Part shown: one piece after another, positions 7,758 to 15,126 of the stretch
Layout of the letters: each line of letters opens with the position of its first letter
How positions within the stretch are numbered: the stretch's first letter is position 1
Assembly (NCBI GenBank): GCA_035630195.1
Contig: DASQLD010000188.1
Location: 1-23,306 of the forward strand
From: DASQDN01 sp035630195
GTDB taxonomy: Bacteria > Acidobacteriota > Terriglobia > Bryobacterales > Bryobacteraceae
Direction of reading: 5' to 3'
DNA: 23,306 nt
The notes under the pieces: generated by a model
Databases searched by the model: none
What the model was told of the DNA's origin: nothing
The model's input: the letters and a program-made list of their open reading frames with translations, nothing else
Made by a program: the position numbers and the translations under genes

Positions 7758-8795
7758 TTACTTCGCCGCTGCCGCTTCCTGCGGTACACCGGCTTCCTTT
7801 TTCTTCTTCAGGAACGTCATCATCTCGCGCAATTCCGCTCCAACCGTTTCAAGCTGCGAATGGGCGCCTTCCTCACGCATGGCCAGGAACTTCTTGCGGC
7901 CGCCCGACTTGTTCTCGGCGATCCATTCCTTCGCAAACTGACCCGACTGTACTTCCGCGAGGATCTTCTTCATGTCATCGCGCGTCTGCTGCGTGATCAC
8001 GCGCGAGCCGCGTGTGTAGTCACCATACTCGGCCGTGTCGGATACGGAGTAACGCATGTAGCCGAGACCGCCCTCATAAATCAGGTCAACGATCAGCTTC
8101 AATTCATGCAGACACTCGAAGTAGGCGATCTCCGGCGCGTAACCGGCTTCCACCAGCGTTTCAAATCCGGCGCGGATCAATTCCGCCGTGCCGCCGCAGA
8201 GGACAGCCTGCTCGCCGAACAGATCGCTCTCGGTTTCTTCCTTGAAGTTCGTCTCGATGACGCCAGCCTTGAGACTTCCCAATCCCATCGCATACGCCAG
8301 CGCTTTATCCAGCGCTTCTCCGGTCGCATTCTGATACACGGCGACCAACGCAGGAACCCCTTGGCCTTCTGTGAAGACTTCGCGAACACGATGTCCCGGA
8401 GCTTTCGGCGCAACCATGGTCACGTCGATATCTGGCGATGGCTTAATGAATCCGTAGTGGATATTGAAGCCGTGCGCGAACATCAACGTCTTGCCCTTCG
8501 TCATGTGCGGGGCGATATCGTTGTTGTACAGGTCGGCTTGGATGTGATCCGAAACCAGGATCATTACGGTGTCGGCAGCTTTAGCGGCATCTGAGGTGGT
8601 CATCACCTTCAAGCCAGCCGCTTCCGCCTTCTGCCAGCTCTTACTACCTGGGTACAGGCCGACGACAACGTCGAGACCGGAATCGCGCAGGTTCAGCGCA
8701 TGAGCATGGCCTTGGCTTCCGTAGCCAATAATGGCGATCGTGCGGCCTTTAAGGCGATCGAGATTGCCGTCTTTTTCGTAAAAGCGTTTCAGCAT
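7758..8795 (-). CDS. ilvC: Ketol-acid reductoisomerase, class I
   Basis: The 345-residue length marks the short class I form. The Rossmann fingerprint is GYGSQGHAHALNLRDSG (about residues 25-41). The following loop GLYPGSKSW has serines at the positions usually associated with NADPH phosphate binding, which suggests but does not prove NADPH use. The C-terminal knotted domain carries the metal-binding segment FGEQAVLCGG and the catalytic-region ECLHELKLIVDLIYEGG. The tail is Lys/Ala-rich (KKKKEAGVPQEAAAAK). It isomerises and reduces acetolactate and acetohydroxybutyrate to dihydroxy acids for valine, leucine and isoleucine. Its ATG lies 2 bases after the ilvN stop. Confidence 0.98.
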   Translation of the reverse strand: MLKRFYEKDGNLDRLKGRTIAIIGYGSQGHAHALNLRDSGLDVVVGLYPGSKSWQKAEAAGLKVMTTSDAAKAADTVMILVSDHIQADLYNNDIAPHMTKGKTLMFAHGFNIHYGFIKPSPDIDVTMVAPKAPGHRVREVFTEGQGVPALVAVYQNATGEALDKALAYAMGLGSLKAGVIETNFKEETESDLFGEQAVLCGGTAELIRAGFETLVEAGYAPEIAYFECLHELKLIVDLIYEGGLGYMRYSVSDTAEYGDYTRGSRVITQQTRDDMKKILAEVQSGQFAKEWIAENKSGGRKKFLAMREEGAHSQLETVGAELREMMTFLKKKKEAGVPQEAAAAK

Positions 8796-8797
8796 GT

Positions 8798-9358
8798 TTA
8801 GTTCAAAACTCCCTGGGAACTGACCTCGTTGACGTTCAAGGCTTCCGGCCCGGCCGGAACCGGCGGCGCAAGCCTTAGTTTCTTCATTTCAAGCGATACG
8901 GCGATCAGGCCCGAACGGGTCACCTGAATATCGCCATAGCTGCTCATCACATTGATAAACTCGTCGAGCTTTTCGGGATCGCCGGTGGCTTCGAGAGCAA
9001 ATCCTTCGACACTCGAATCGACAACACGCACACCGAAGATCTCCGATTCCTTCAGGATGGCGGTCCGATTCTCCATGCTGGAGCGGATGCGCAACAGCAC
9101 GATTTCGCGCGCTACGGATGGCTCATCCGTCAGGTCGGTTGCCTGAAGGACATTGACGAGTTTGTTGATCTGCTTGATGACCTGCGCCCGGATCTTGGGA
9201 TCCACATCGGCGACGATCGTCATGCGTGAAAGCGTCGGATCGAGCGTGCGCGCGACCGTGAGGCTTTCGATATTGTAGTTGCGCTGAGCAAACAGGCCGG
9301 TCACGCGCATGAGGGCGCCGGGCTTGTTCTCCATCAGGATCGATAAAATCTGCAGCAT
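8798..9358 (-). CDS. ilvN: Acetolactate synthase small (regulatory) subunit
   Basis: The 186-residue protein opens MLQILSILMENKPGALMRVTGLF, followed by AQRNYNIESLTVA. This is the ACT-domain signature of IlvN/IlvH, which binds valine and mediates feedback inhibition. The second half (about 80-165, with AILKESEIFGVRVVDSSVEGF and a GDPEKLDEF segment) is the C-terminal ALS_ss domain that activates the catalytic subunit. It sits between ilvB (5-base gap) and ilvC (2-base gap), as expected for equimolar expression. Length and motifs are complete. The symbol ilvN or ilvH is a matter of convention, because only one copy is in view. Confidence 0.97.
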   Translation of the reverse strand: MLQILSILMENKPGALMRVTGLFAQRNYNIESLTVARTLDPTLSRMTIVADVDPKIRAQVIKQINKLVNVLQATDLTDEPSVAREIVLLRIRSSMENRTAILKESEIFGVRVVDSSVEGFALEATGDPEKLDEFINVMSSYGDIQVTRSGLIAVSLEMKKLRLAPPVPAGPEALNVNEVSSQGVLN

Positions 9359-9363
9359 ATTCG

Positions 9364-11094
9364 TTAATCTCCAACGGCGACGGGTTGTGGCGGGCCGAGC
9401 ACCATCTCATTGATCGCGCCGCCAGCCGGCACCATCGGGTAAACATTTTCAAAGGGTGTGACCTTGATGTTGAGCAGGTACGGACCCGGTTCGGCAACCG
9501 CTGTTTCGAGCGCTTCGGTAAGCTCGCTCGGATTCTCGACGGTGCGTCCTTTGAAGCCATAAGCCGCTGCAAGCAACTCAACTTGCGGGAATGTGTCGAG
9601 AGTCACTGAGCTGAGGCGATTGTTATAGAACAGCTCCTGCCACTGGCGAACCATGCCGAGGTAGCCGTTGTTCATTACGATGATCTTGATCGGTAAGCCT
9701 TGGCTGACGATGGTCGCAAGTTCCGGCAGTGACATCTGGAACCCGCCGTCACCGGCGATCGCAAACACGAGCTTATCGGGACGGCCAAACTGTGCGCCAA
9801 TGGCCGACGGAAGACCGTAACCCATCGAACCCAGCCCGCCGGAGTTGATCCACTGCCCAGGCTCATCGAAGCGGATGTACTGCGCTGCCCACATCTGGTG
9901 CTGACCCACGTCGCTGGTGACGATTGCCTTGCCGCCAGAGATCCGGTCGATCTCAGCCATCAAGTGTTGGGGTTTGATTTCCGATTCCGAGCGCGGGGAA
10001 TCAAACGGATGCTCTTCCTTCCAGTCGCGAATCTGCCGCCACCATGTCTTGCGAGCGTCCGACTTCTTGGCTTCGGCCTCCGGTTTTAATTCGGTAAGTA
10101 CCCGATTCAGCTTCTGGAGGACGCGCTTCAAATCGCCAACAATCGGGATATCCGCATGTCGATTCTTACCGATCTCGGCTGGATCGATGTCGACGTGAAT
10201 TACGCGAGCATGCGGCGCAAAAGCCGCCAGCCTTCCAGTCACGCGATCGTCGAAACGCACACCAAGAGCGATGAGCAAATCATTGTTGTACATCGCCATG
10301 TTCGCGGCATAGCTGCCATGCATGCCCGGCATGCTGATGAAATTTGGATGCGATCCCGGTAGGCCGCCCAAGCCCATCAACGTGCAGACTGCTGGCGAGT
10401 CGGTGATTTCAACGAACTCGCGAAGCTCCTTGTGCGCCTTACCTAAAAGGATGCCTCCGCCGGCGTAAACCAGCGGGCGCTCGGCTTCCCAGAACATCTG
10501 CGCTGCACGCCGAATCTGACCGCTGTGGCCCTCGGTGAAGACTTTGTAGCCGGGCAAATGAATCTCGGTCACGGGCTCATACTGGCCGCGCGCCATGAAG
10601 ACATCCTTGGGGATATCGACGAGCACGGGGCCGGGACGGCCGGAACCCGCAAGGTAAAACGCTTCGTGGATGATCTGCGGCAGCTCGGCAAGATTGCGCA
10701 CCATATAGTTGTGCTTCGTGGCCGAGCGGGTGATCCCGAAAGTATCGGCCTCCTGGAAAGCGTCGCTGCCGATCAGACTCGATGTCACTTGGCCCGTCAG
10801 CGCAACGATCGGGGCCGAGTCCATCATGGCGTCAACCAAGCCGGTTACCAGGTTCGTCGCGCCCGGACCGGAAGTCGCGCAGCATACGCCGATCTTGCCG
10901 GTCGCTTTCGCATAGCCGGAAGCTGCGAACGCGGCATTCTCTTCGTGACGCACCAGGACGTGCCGGAGCGGGTTGTCATACAGCGCGTCATAAAAGGGGA
11001 GAGTAACTCCACCTGGGTAGCCAAACATAACCTCGACGCCTTCGCGCGAGAGGCATTCCAGCAACATTTTGGCGCCAGTCATTAAATTCGACAT
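9364..11094 (-). CDS. ilvB: Acetolactate synthase large (catalytic) subunit
   Basis: The 576-residue ThDP enzyme has the full three-domain layout. The PYR domain contains FGYPGGVTLPFYD and the catalytic Glu in RHEENAAFAASGYA. The central FAD/Rossmann-like domain contains ALGVRFDDRVTGR. The PP domain contains the ThDP motif GDGGFQMSLPELATI, continuing to NNGYLGMVRQWQELFY, an AHAS-type rather than pyruvate-oxidase-type signature. It forms acetolactate from two pyruvates, or acetohydroxybutyrate from pyruvate plus 2-oxobutyrate. The ATG at 11094 is preceded by AAGGAG about 11 bases upstream. It is the first structural gene of the operon and lies behind the attenuator at 11147-11329. Confidence 0.98.
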   Translation of the reverse strand: MSNLMTGAKMLLECLSREGVEVMFGYPGGVTLPFYDALYDNPLRHVLVRHEENAAFAASGYAKATGKIGVCCATSGPGATNLVTGLVDAMMDSAPIVALTGQVTSSLIGSDAFQEADTFGITRSATKHNYMVRNLAELPQIIHEAFYLAGSGRPGPVLVDIPKDVFMARGQYEPVTEIHLPGYKVFTEGHSGQIRRAAQMFWEAERPLVYAGGGILLGKAHKELREFVEITDSPAVCTLMGLGGLPGSHPNFISMPGMHGSYAANMAMYNNDLLIALGVRFDDRVTGRLAAFAPHARVIHVDIDPAEIGKNRHADIPIVGDLKRVLQKLNRVLTELKPEAEAKKSDARKTWWRQIRDWKEEHPFDSPRSESEIKPQHLMAEIDRISGGKAIVTSDVGQHQMWAAQYIRFDEPGQWINSGGLGSMGYGLPSAIGAQFGRPDKLVFAIAGDGGFQMSLPELATIVSQGLPIKIIVMNNGYLGMVRQWQELFYNNRLSSVTLDTFPQVELLAAAYGFKGRTVENPSELTEALETAVAEPGPYLLNIKVTPFENVYPMVPAGGAINEMVLGPPQPVAVGD

Positions 11095-11146
11095 TCTGGA
11101 GGCGACTCCTTACTTTAAACGGAACTTTAAACAGACTTAATAAACG

Positions 11147-11185
11147 AAAAAGGCCACCGTTTCGGGTTCTCCCCGCCGGTGGCCT
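11147..11185 (-). terminator. Attenuator terminator hairpin in the ilvB leader
   Basis: On the minus strand a 9-bp stem AGGCCACCG / CGGTGGCCT (plus 11177-11185 and 11151-11159) is followed directly by a TTTTT run (plus 11147-11151) and then CGTTT. It lies downstream of the Val/Ile-rich leader ORF and about 50 bases before the ilvB start. Its position inside the 5' leader and in the operon's own direction fits attenuation rather than termination of an upstream gene. The loop (17 bases) contains GCGGGG, part of the competing pairing. Confidence 0.8.
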
Positions 11186-11219
11186 GCTATTTCTTGTTTA
11201 GCGGCTCACTCAGGCGGGG
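11171..11219 (-). promoter_or_regulatory. Candidate antiterminator pairing for the ilvB attenuator
   Basis: CCCCGCC at the end of the leader ORF (plus 11213-11219, the Gly-Pro-Ala codons before the stop) is perfectly complementary to GGCGGGG in the terminator's loop and stem base (plus 11171-11177). This gives seven consecutive G-C pairs. Forming it would enclose the terminator's first arm in the loop and use one base of its stem. A ribosome finishing at the leader stop would cover CCCCGCC and free the terminator. A ribosome stalled earlier in the Val/Leu/Ile codons would leave it available. The pairing is seen; the mechanism is inferred by analogy with enterobacterial ilv attenuators. Confidence 0.5.
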
Positions 11220-11329
11220 CCCGTTACGATGACCCCGACAATAATCCCTACGAGTACTACAGACAGAACAGGGGTCTCAGCCTGGACGAGTGTCCGGCGA
11301 CCGCCAAAGCTGTTCTGAATGCCTGCCAC
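11210..11329 (-). CDS. ilvB leader peptide rich in Val/Leu/Ile codons
   Basis: This short frame runs from GTG (11327-11329) to TGA (11210-11212), 39 codons. The second half reads VLSVVLVGIIVGVIV and ends TGPA. Twelve of these fifteen codons (21-35) encode valine, leucine or isoleucine, exactly the products of the downstream operon. It is followed by an intrinsic-type terminator and then ilvB. That arrangement is the signature of a transcription-attenuation leader, comparable with IvbL and IlvL of enterobacteria, which also end shortly after a branched-chain run. The frame stays open a further 17 codons upstream to a TAA, with no ATG, so GTG is the only normal start. No good ribosome-binding site precedes it. 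If the predicted promoter is right the message could be nearly leaderless. Confidence 0.7.
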   Translation of the reverse strand: MAGIQNSFGGRRTLVQAETPVLSVVLVGIIVGVIVTGPA

Positions 11330-11335
11330 GTCTTG

Positions 11336-11364
11336 AATGTAACCTACAAGCGGCGTAAATGCAA
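11336..11364 (-). promoter_or_regulatory. Candidate sigma70-type promoter for the ilv operon
   Basis: On the minus strand TTGCAT (plus 11359-11364) and TACATT (plus 11336-11341) are separated by exactly 17 bases. Each matches four or more of the six consensus positions. Transcription would start close to 11329, at or next to the leader peptide GTG. The site lies in the 69-base gap between the Cys-rich ORF and the leader peptide. Assignment is by eye and only moderately specific. Confidence 0.35.
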
Positions 11365-11398
11365 GAGGGTCCGAGGATTAGAAATACTTATGATGCCA

Positions 11399-11557
11399 TC
11401 AGTTCACCGAGCGCGTCATTTCGCATAAACAGCAATCGCTACAACACGAACACTTCAGACATCGATGGTTTTCGCAGCAATCCTTGGTACACGCGACACA
11501 AATGTCTCGTGATTCCTGGCCGCATATGCTGCAAACAAAAACCTGGGCTTCGGTCAC
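11399..11557 (-). CDS. 52-residue cysteine-rich protein, probable small metal-binding protein
   Basis: The frame starts at GTG 11555-11557, overlapping the TGA of the preceding gene as GTGA, and ends with TGA at 11399-11401. The 52-residue product contains 13 cysteines and one histidine: a CxxC (VCSIC, residues 9/12), a second CxxC (ICVAC, 20/23), then CC (27/28), His31, and the clusters CLKCSCC (33-39) and CCLC (42-45). This density and CxxC spacing are characteristic of zinc-ribbon-like or multi-zinc small proteins and would be hard to obtain by chance. It has no signal peptide, so it is presumably cytoplasmic unless exported in some other way. Translational coupling ties it to the exported helical protein upstream. 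I do not recognise a named family. Metal identity and role are unknown. Confidence 0.8.
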   Translation of the reverse strand: MTEAQVFVCSICGQESRDICVACTKDCCENHRCLKCSCCSDCCLCEMTRSVN

Positions 11558-12165
11558 TTAGCTTTTCTCCTTCGCACCGGCGGTGGCGGGGGCGCCTGCG
11601 TTTCGGGCTCGTTCTTTCGCGCTAATTCCATCCGGCAGCGCTGCGCTTCGGTGTTAATGGTTTTCAATTCGACTTCCCGCGTTGCCGCGAGTTCAACACT
11701 GTGCTGTCGCAGCATGTCCCGATGCCGGGCATTGTCGCCCATAAATCGGACAATGTCATCTGCCAGGGAAGGACCCTGGTAACGTCGCACACCTTGCTGC
11801 AGCGACTGTAGGAACAGGTCCATGTTATCCATCCGGAACAAAGCGTCCAGAGCCACTGACAGCCTCTCCGGATCTTTAGCAAGCTTTTCCGTCGCCTCGA
11901 TGAGTAACTGCATGCTTGTCTGTGAGGACTCGAGTTGCCGTAAATAAGCATCGGGAGCCCCCTTTGCGATCCACTCGGCGGGTCTGACCCGACGCAGAAG
12001 ATCCTCAATCCGGCCGACATCAGCAGCCATCGCTACCATCTTGTTTTTCACATCCCATGCCGCGGCAATGCCGTCAGCCTGCTGGGCCTGGGCAAAAAGC
12101 GAGGTCGTTAAAAACAAAATCGCTATTACGGGTGCGACTATTGTCATCACTCGCAAGTTTCTCAT
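11554..12165 (-). CDS. Exported alpha-helical protein of unknown function
   Basis: This 203-residue protein starts with ATG at 12165 and carries a signal peptide (about 1-28, hydrophobic core TIVAPVIAILFLTTSLF, likely cleavage after AQA). The mature part is almost entirely helical and charged (for example DVGRIEDLLRRVRPAEW, ATEKLAKDPERLSVALDALF), ending in a Pro run and a basic tail (PPPPPVRRRKAK). It contains no catalytic motif that I recognise. It lies 28 bases downstream of the winged-helix/TPR regulator and its TGA overlaps the start of the Cys-rich protein. All three may form one transcription unit. The family is unknown to me; a periplasmic scaffold or sensor is only a guess. Confidence 0.8.
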   Translation of the reverse strand: MRNLRVMTIVAPVIAILFLTTSLFAQAQQADGIAAAWDVKNKMVAMAADVGRIEDLLRRVRPAEWIAKGAPDAYLRQLESSQTSMQLLIEATEKLAKDPERLSVALDALFRMDNMDLFLQSLQQGVRRYQGPSLADDIVRFMGDNARHRDMLRQHSVELAATREVELKTINTEAQRCRMELARKNEPETQAPPPPPVRRRKAK

Positions 12166-12193
12166 GAACCACCGCCGTCTGTTCTGTTACTAA

Positions 12194-14089
12194 TTACAGT
12201 CCAATCTGACGAATAATTGCGCGAAATGCGGGCTCGTCCTTCAGGCGACGGAACACGGGCTCGGCCTGGATCTCCACGATCCGACTGGACCGTTCTTCGG
12301 CTGCCTTCTCGAGAAACGCAAGCGCTTCGGCCTTGGAGCCGAGCGCCGCATGAATGGTTGCAACGGAATAGGCTGATACGTACTTCTGTTTCCCCAAAGC
12401 CAGTAAGCGTTCGAGAATCATATAGGCGCTCTCGCGGTCACCCGCCATGGCATAGGCCTGCGCTACTGCGGCGAGTCGCTCCGGACTTTCCGGTGACAAT
12501 TCCAAGTTCCGACGAAGCTGCTCCAAGGCCTCGCGATGCATGCCCTTCTGGAGCATGGCTCGGCCAAGCAGTAATCTGGTCTGCCCATGAACAGGATCCA
12601 ACTCGAGGACTCGCGTATGTTGCTCGATCGCACGATCATAATCTCCTGCAAAGTAGTAGCACCACCCGAGGTGGTTTTGCGAAGGCAAGTCGAAAGGCTC
12701 CAGTTCGATGGCTTTCTTGCTTGACTGGATCGAGTCTGCGACTCGTCCCATGGCCATTAGCAAATGAGAATACCAATGCCAGGTATCCGCGCGCCGGGGA
12801 TTGAGTTCAATGGACTTCCGGAACTCACGCTCAGCAACCGAGAAGTCCCAGTCGTATTGAAACGCGACGTTCGCAAGGGACGCATGCGCCTCAGAGAGAG
12901 TGCTATCCAGTTGCAATGCCTGTTCGGCTGCCCGCCGGGCTATCGCAAACGCCTCGCGCGGCGGGAAGTTCTCCCAGAGCGCCCAACGGTAGTAGGTATC
13001 GGCCAGACCACTGTGGGCGGGCGCATAATTCGGGTCCCGCGATATCGCGGCCTTGAACAGGTCTGCAGCCTTGCGAAATGTCTCCGGACGCCCCCTGGCG
13101 AGAAAGTAGCGGCCCTCGAGATACGTCAAGAACACCTCGCGCCCATGAGAGGACGCGGGCAGAGTGAAGTTACGATTCAACGCCCGAGCCGCCGCGCTGG
13201 CGATACGCTGCTGAATACTGAGCAGGTCATCAATAGACCCCCCGAAAGTATCCGACCAAACCTGATACCCGGACCGGGTATCGACGAGCTGGGCTGCCAC
13301 CCTCATTCGACTCTGCTCTAACCTCAGGCTTCCTTCGAGAATGCCTGCAACATTCAGCTTCCGTCCAATCTCTCGCACATCCTCGTTCTTGCCGCGGAAC
13401 TGGAAAGCGGAGGTCCGCGCCGCCACATCTACGCCCTGCAGGCGCGTGAGGGCGTTCGTCAACTCGTCCGTCAGCCCATCGCTGATGTAGTCTAATCCCG
13501 AGTTGCCGCTCAGATTGACAAAAGGCAGCACCGCAATCGTCCGGATCGGTCCCGTGTTTGAATGCATGCGCCAACTCACCACGAGCACAATCGCCACGAC
13601 GGTCAGGATGCCGACGAAGACAATAGTCCGTCTCGGACGAGCCAGTCGCCCCACGACTGTCTTCTGCGCGGGAGCTTCGTCGATCCCGCCATCCATGCAC
13701 TCCTCTACCGCGGGTTTGAATCGGTATCCCCGCCGCGGCAGATTCTCCACCCATTGCCCGTTATCCGCCAAAGCTTTTCGCAATAGGGAGATGTACTGTG
13801 TCAGCGTACCTTCTTCGACGAAGCTATCCGGCCAAAGCTGTTTCAGCAATTCTTCCTTCGTGAGAACCCGTCCCTGGCTGGTGACGAAAATCAGAAGGGT
13901 ATCGAACACTTTCGGAGGTAGTGGCACCACCTCGGCGCCCCTGTAAAGCAGTCGATCCGCGATATCTAGCCGATATGGGCCGAATCTGTAACAGGGATTC
14001 ATGAGTGACGCCATGCAACCGATCACACCTACCTGAATGGTTTCACTGCGTTTGCCGTCAACAGGAGATGTCATTGAGAACTTCTTCAT
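12194..14089 (-). CDS. Winged-helix / TolB-like / TPR transmembrane regulator
   Basis: In this 631-residue protein the N-terminal part (about 34-126) is an OmpR/CadC-type winged-helix DNA-binding domain (YRFGPYRLDIADRLLYRG through ENLPRRGYRFKP). One membrane helix follows (about 153-172, IVFVGILTVVAIVLVVSW). Next is a FlgO/TolB-N-like domain (about 182-300, IRTIAVLPFVNLSG, DYISDGLTDELTNAL, VAGILEGSLR, GYQVWSDTF). The rest (about 320-631) is a string of TPRs (for example DPNYAPAHSGLADTYYRW, YDRAIEQHTRVLELDP). It is a one-component membrane-bound transcription factor sensing something outside the cytoplasm; ligand and targets are unknown. The start is uncertain: ATGs at 14014 and 14002 also precede the domain. 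It is divergent from the broken cupin gene. Confidence 0.9.
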   Translation of the reverse strand: MKKFSMTSPVDGKRSETIQVGVIGCMASLMNPCYRFGPYRLDIADRLLYRGAEVVPLPPKVFDTLLIFVTSQGRVLTKEELLKQLWPDSFVEEGTLTQYISLLRKALADNGQWVENLPRRGYRFKPAVEECMDGGIDEAPAQKTVVGRLARPRRTIVFVGILTVVAIVLVVSWRMHSNTGPIRTIAVLPFVNLSGNSGLDYISDGLTDELTNALTRLQGVDVAARTSAFQFRGKNEDVREIGRKLNVAGILEGSLRLEQSRMRVAAQLVDTRSGYQVWSDTFGGSIDDLLSIQQRIASAAARALNRNFTLPASSHGREVFLTYLEGRYFLARGRPETFRKAADLFKAAISRDPNYAPAHSGLADTYYRWALWENFPPREAFAIARRAAEQALQLDSTLSEAHASLANVAFQYDWDFSVAEREFRKSIELNPRRADTWHWYSHLLMAMGRVADSIQSSKKAIELEPFDLPSQNHLGWCYYFAGDYDRAIEQHTRVLELDPVHGQTRLLLGRAMLQKGMHREALEQLRRNLELSPESPERLAAVAQAYAMAGDRESAYMILERLLALGKQKYVSAYSVATIHAALGSKAEALAFLEKAAEERSSRIVEIQAEPVFRRLKDEPAFRAIIRQIGL

Positions 14090-14130
14090 TATTCTTTAAG
14101 CAGTTCTGAAGGACTCTGATCGCATCCCCG

Positions 14131-14960
14131 GTGCAAGCTGTCCACATGTTGCATAACCCAATTGCCGGCCTGATGCGGTGGTCCGTCGTAAGTTCGCTGC
14201 TTTTTCTCTACGCGGCGATTCTGCGAGCGACTCCGCCATTCGGATTTACATCCCAGACGTTCCGAGGGAAAATCACCTGGAACGTGAACGCTCACCAGTG
14301 GAATGACAACCCTTTATTCACGCTGCTCATTCAATCGTCAGCTGAAAACTGGGGTTTGGACTTGATACAGGGCACAACCGAATTCGCCGCGGCCGATGCC
14401 GTCAGCGGCCGGCCGTCTCAAAGCGGCTGGCATGACCACCCCACATCGCCGTCGTCGCGCAGGGTACCGTCTGGTCCCACGCAGCCGGGTCGAACTGCCT
14501 GCAAGCACTACCGGTAGGTACGGTCTTCACAGAACGCAGCGGACAAATCCACAACAATTACAACCTCGACTCGAGAACACCCGCAATCGTCCGCATCACT
14601 CACTTCGTCGACCGCAACCAGTCTACGACGCGACGTGATCAACCCGACCCGTCTACCGGCAGCACCGGTATGGCAGCACCACCCCCGATCGCAATCTGCA
14701 CAGCCGAGCACCAAAATCACGGCGCGTCGAACTCTGTCCTTCCCATTCAAGTACCGTTGGGCCGGGACATCAAGCCAGAAATGTCTAGAACGATAAAGCT
14801 TGACGGCGGGCATTCCTTGGCTGCGTTCCTCGAACATGGGTTCCCACGCCCTCTCCCGACGTGCAGCTTCTTTCACTTAAGGAACCTAGCAAAGGACTCG
14901 CTCCGCACGTTGCGGGTGCTGGGTTCTAAGTTCCAAGGTAGAAGGGTGATGAGCGCGTAA
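14131..14960 (+). pseudogene. Exported cupin-domain protein broken by a one-base deletion
   Basis: From about 14131-14173 the frame encodes a signal-peptide-like start (MRWSVVSSLLFLYAAILRA) and then cupin sequence (FGFTSQTFRGKITWNVNAHQ ...) up to SGWHDHP at about 14441. The cupin then continues perfectly in another frame: HIAVVAQGTVWSHAAGSNC, VGTVFTERSGQIHNNYNLD, IVRITHFVDRNQSTTRRDQPD. The break lies in a CCCC run at 14439-14442. One more C would restore HDHPHIAVV and the cupin motif with its metal-binding HxH. The original end is unclear, probably near 14640-14720, because the second frame stays open to TAA at 14958-14960. It could be a true pseudogene, a sequencing/assembly error, or very unlikely programmed frameshifting. 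No other disabling change is seen in the cupin part. Confidence 0.75.
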
Positions 14961-15126
14961 CCCTTAATTTCCATTGATACATGGAGTTCGTCTCCTGGCG
15001 AACTCCGGTGGTGCGAGATCAGGTCGAAGATGATCGGAGCTAGTTTGTGTTCGGCCGCCGTGATTTCCTTGGCGCCGGAAGTTTGGACCGCAGGCTGCGG
15101 TAGAAGTCGCCGAACGCGCGTTTGCT
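14960..15126 (-). pseudogene. IS110-family-like transposase C-terminal remnant
   Basis: Read on the minus strand from about 15126, the sequence gives GSKRAFGDFYRSLRSKLPAP. After a one-base shift near 15065-15070 it continues EITAAEHKLAPIIFDLISHH. This matches the C-terminal tail pattern of IS110/IS116/IS902 transposases (xSAxGAFYRRLxxRLGxPKAITAxAHKLARxxY). The catalytic N-terminal RuvC-like part and the Ser motif are missing, so it is inactive. It is cut exactly where the IS3-type remnant on the other strand begins. The precise C-terminal end is uncertain: the frame stays open to TGA at 14873. Confidence 0.55.

Noticed and set aside
7860..8594. A 244-codon open frame on plus
   Set aside because: It is the antisense shadow of ilvC, which has complete family motifs on minus.
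11210..11382. The possibility that the leader ORF is the 3' end of a larger transporter gene
   Set aside because: Its hydrophobic end loosely resembles a membrane-protein tail, but the frame closes at a TAA just upstream, there is no further match, and the terminator plus position before ilvB fit a leader peptide better.
14508..14876. A 122-codon open frame on minus opposite the cupin
   Set aside because: The plus strand carries clear cupin sequence here; the minus reading is Arg/Cys/Val-rich with no domain.
15030..15126. The N-terminal extension of the IS3-type open frame
   Set aside because: These codons are antisense to the IS110-like remnant and do not resemble IS3 transposase.
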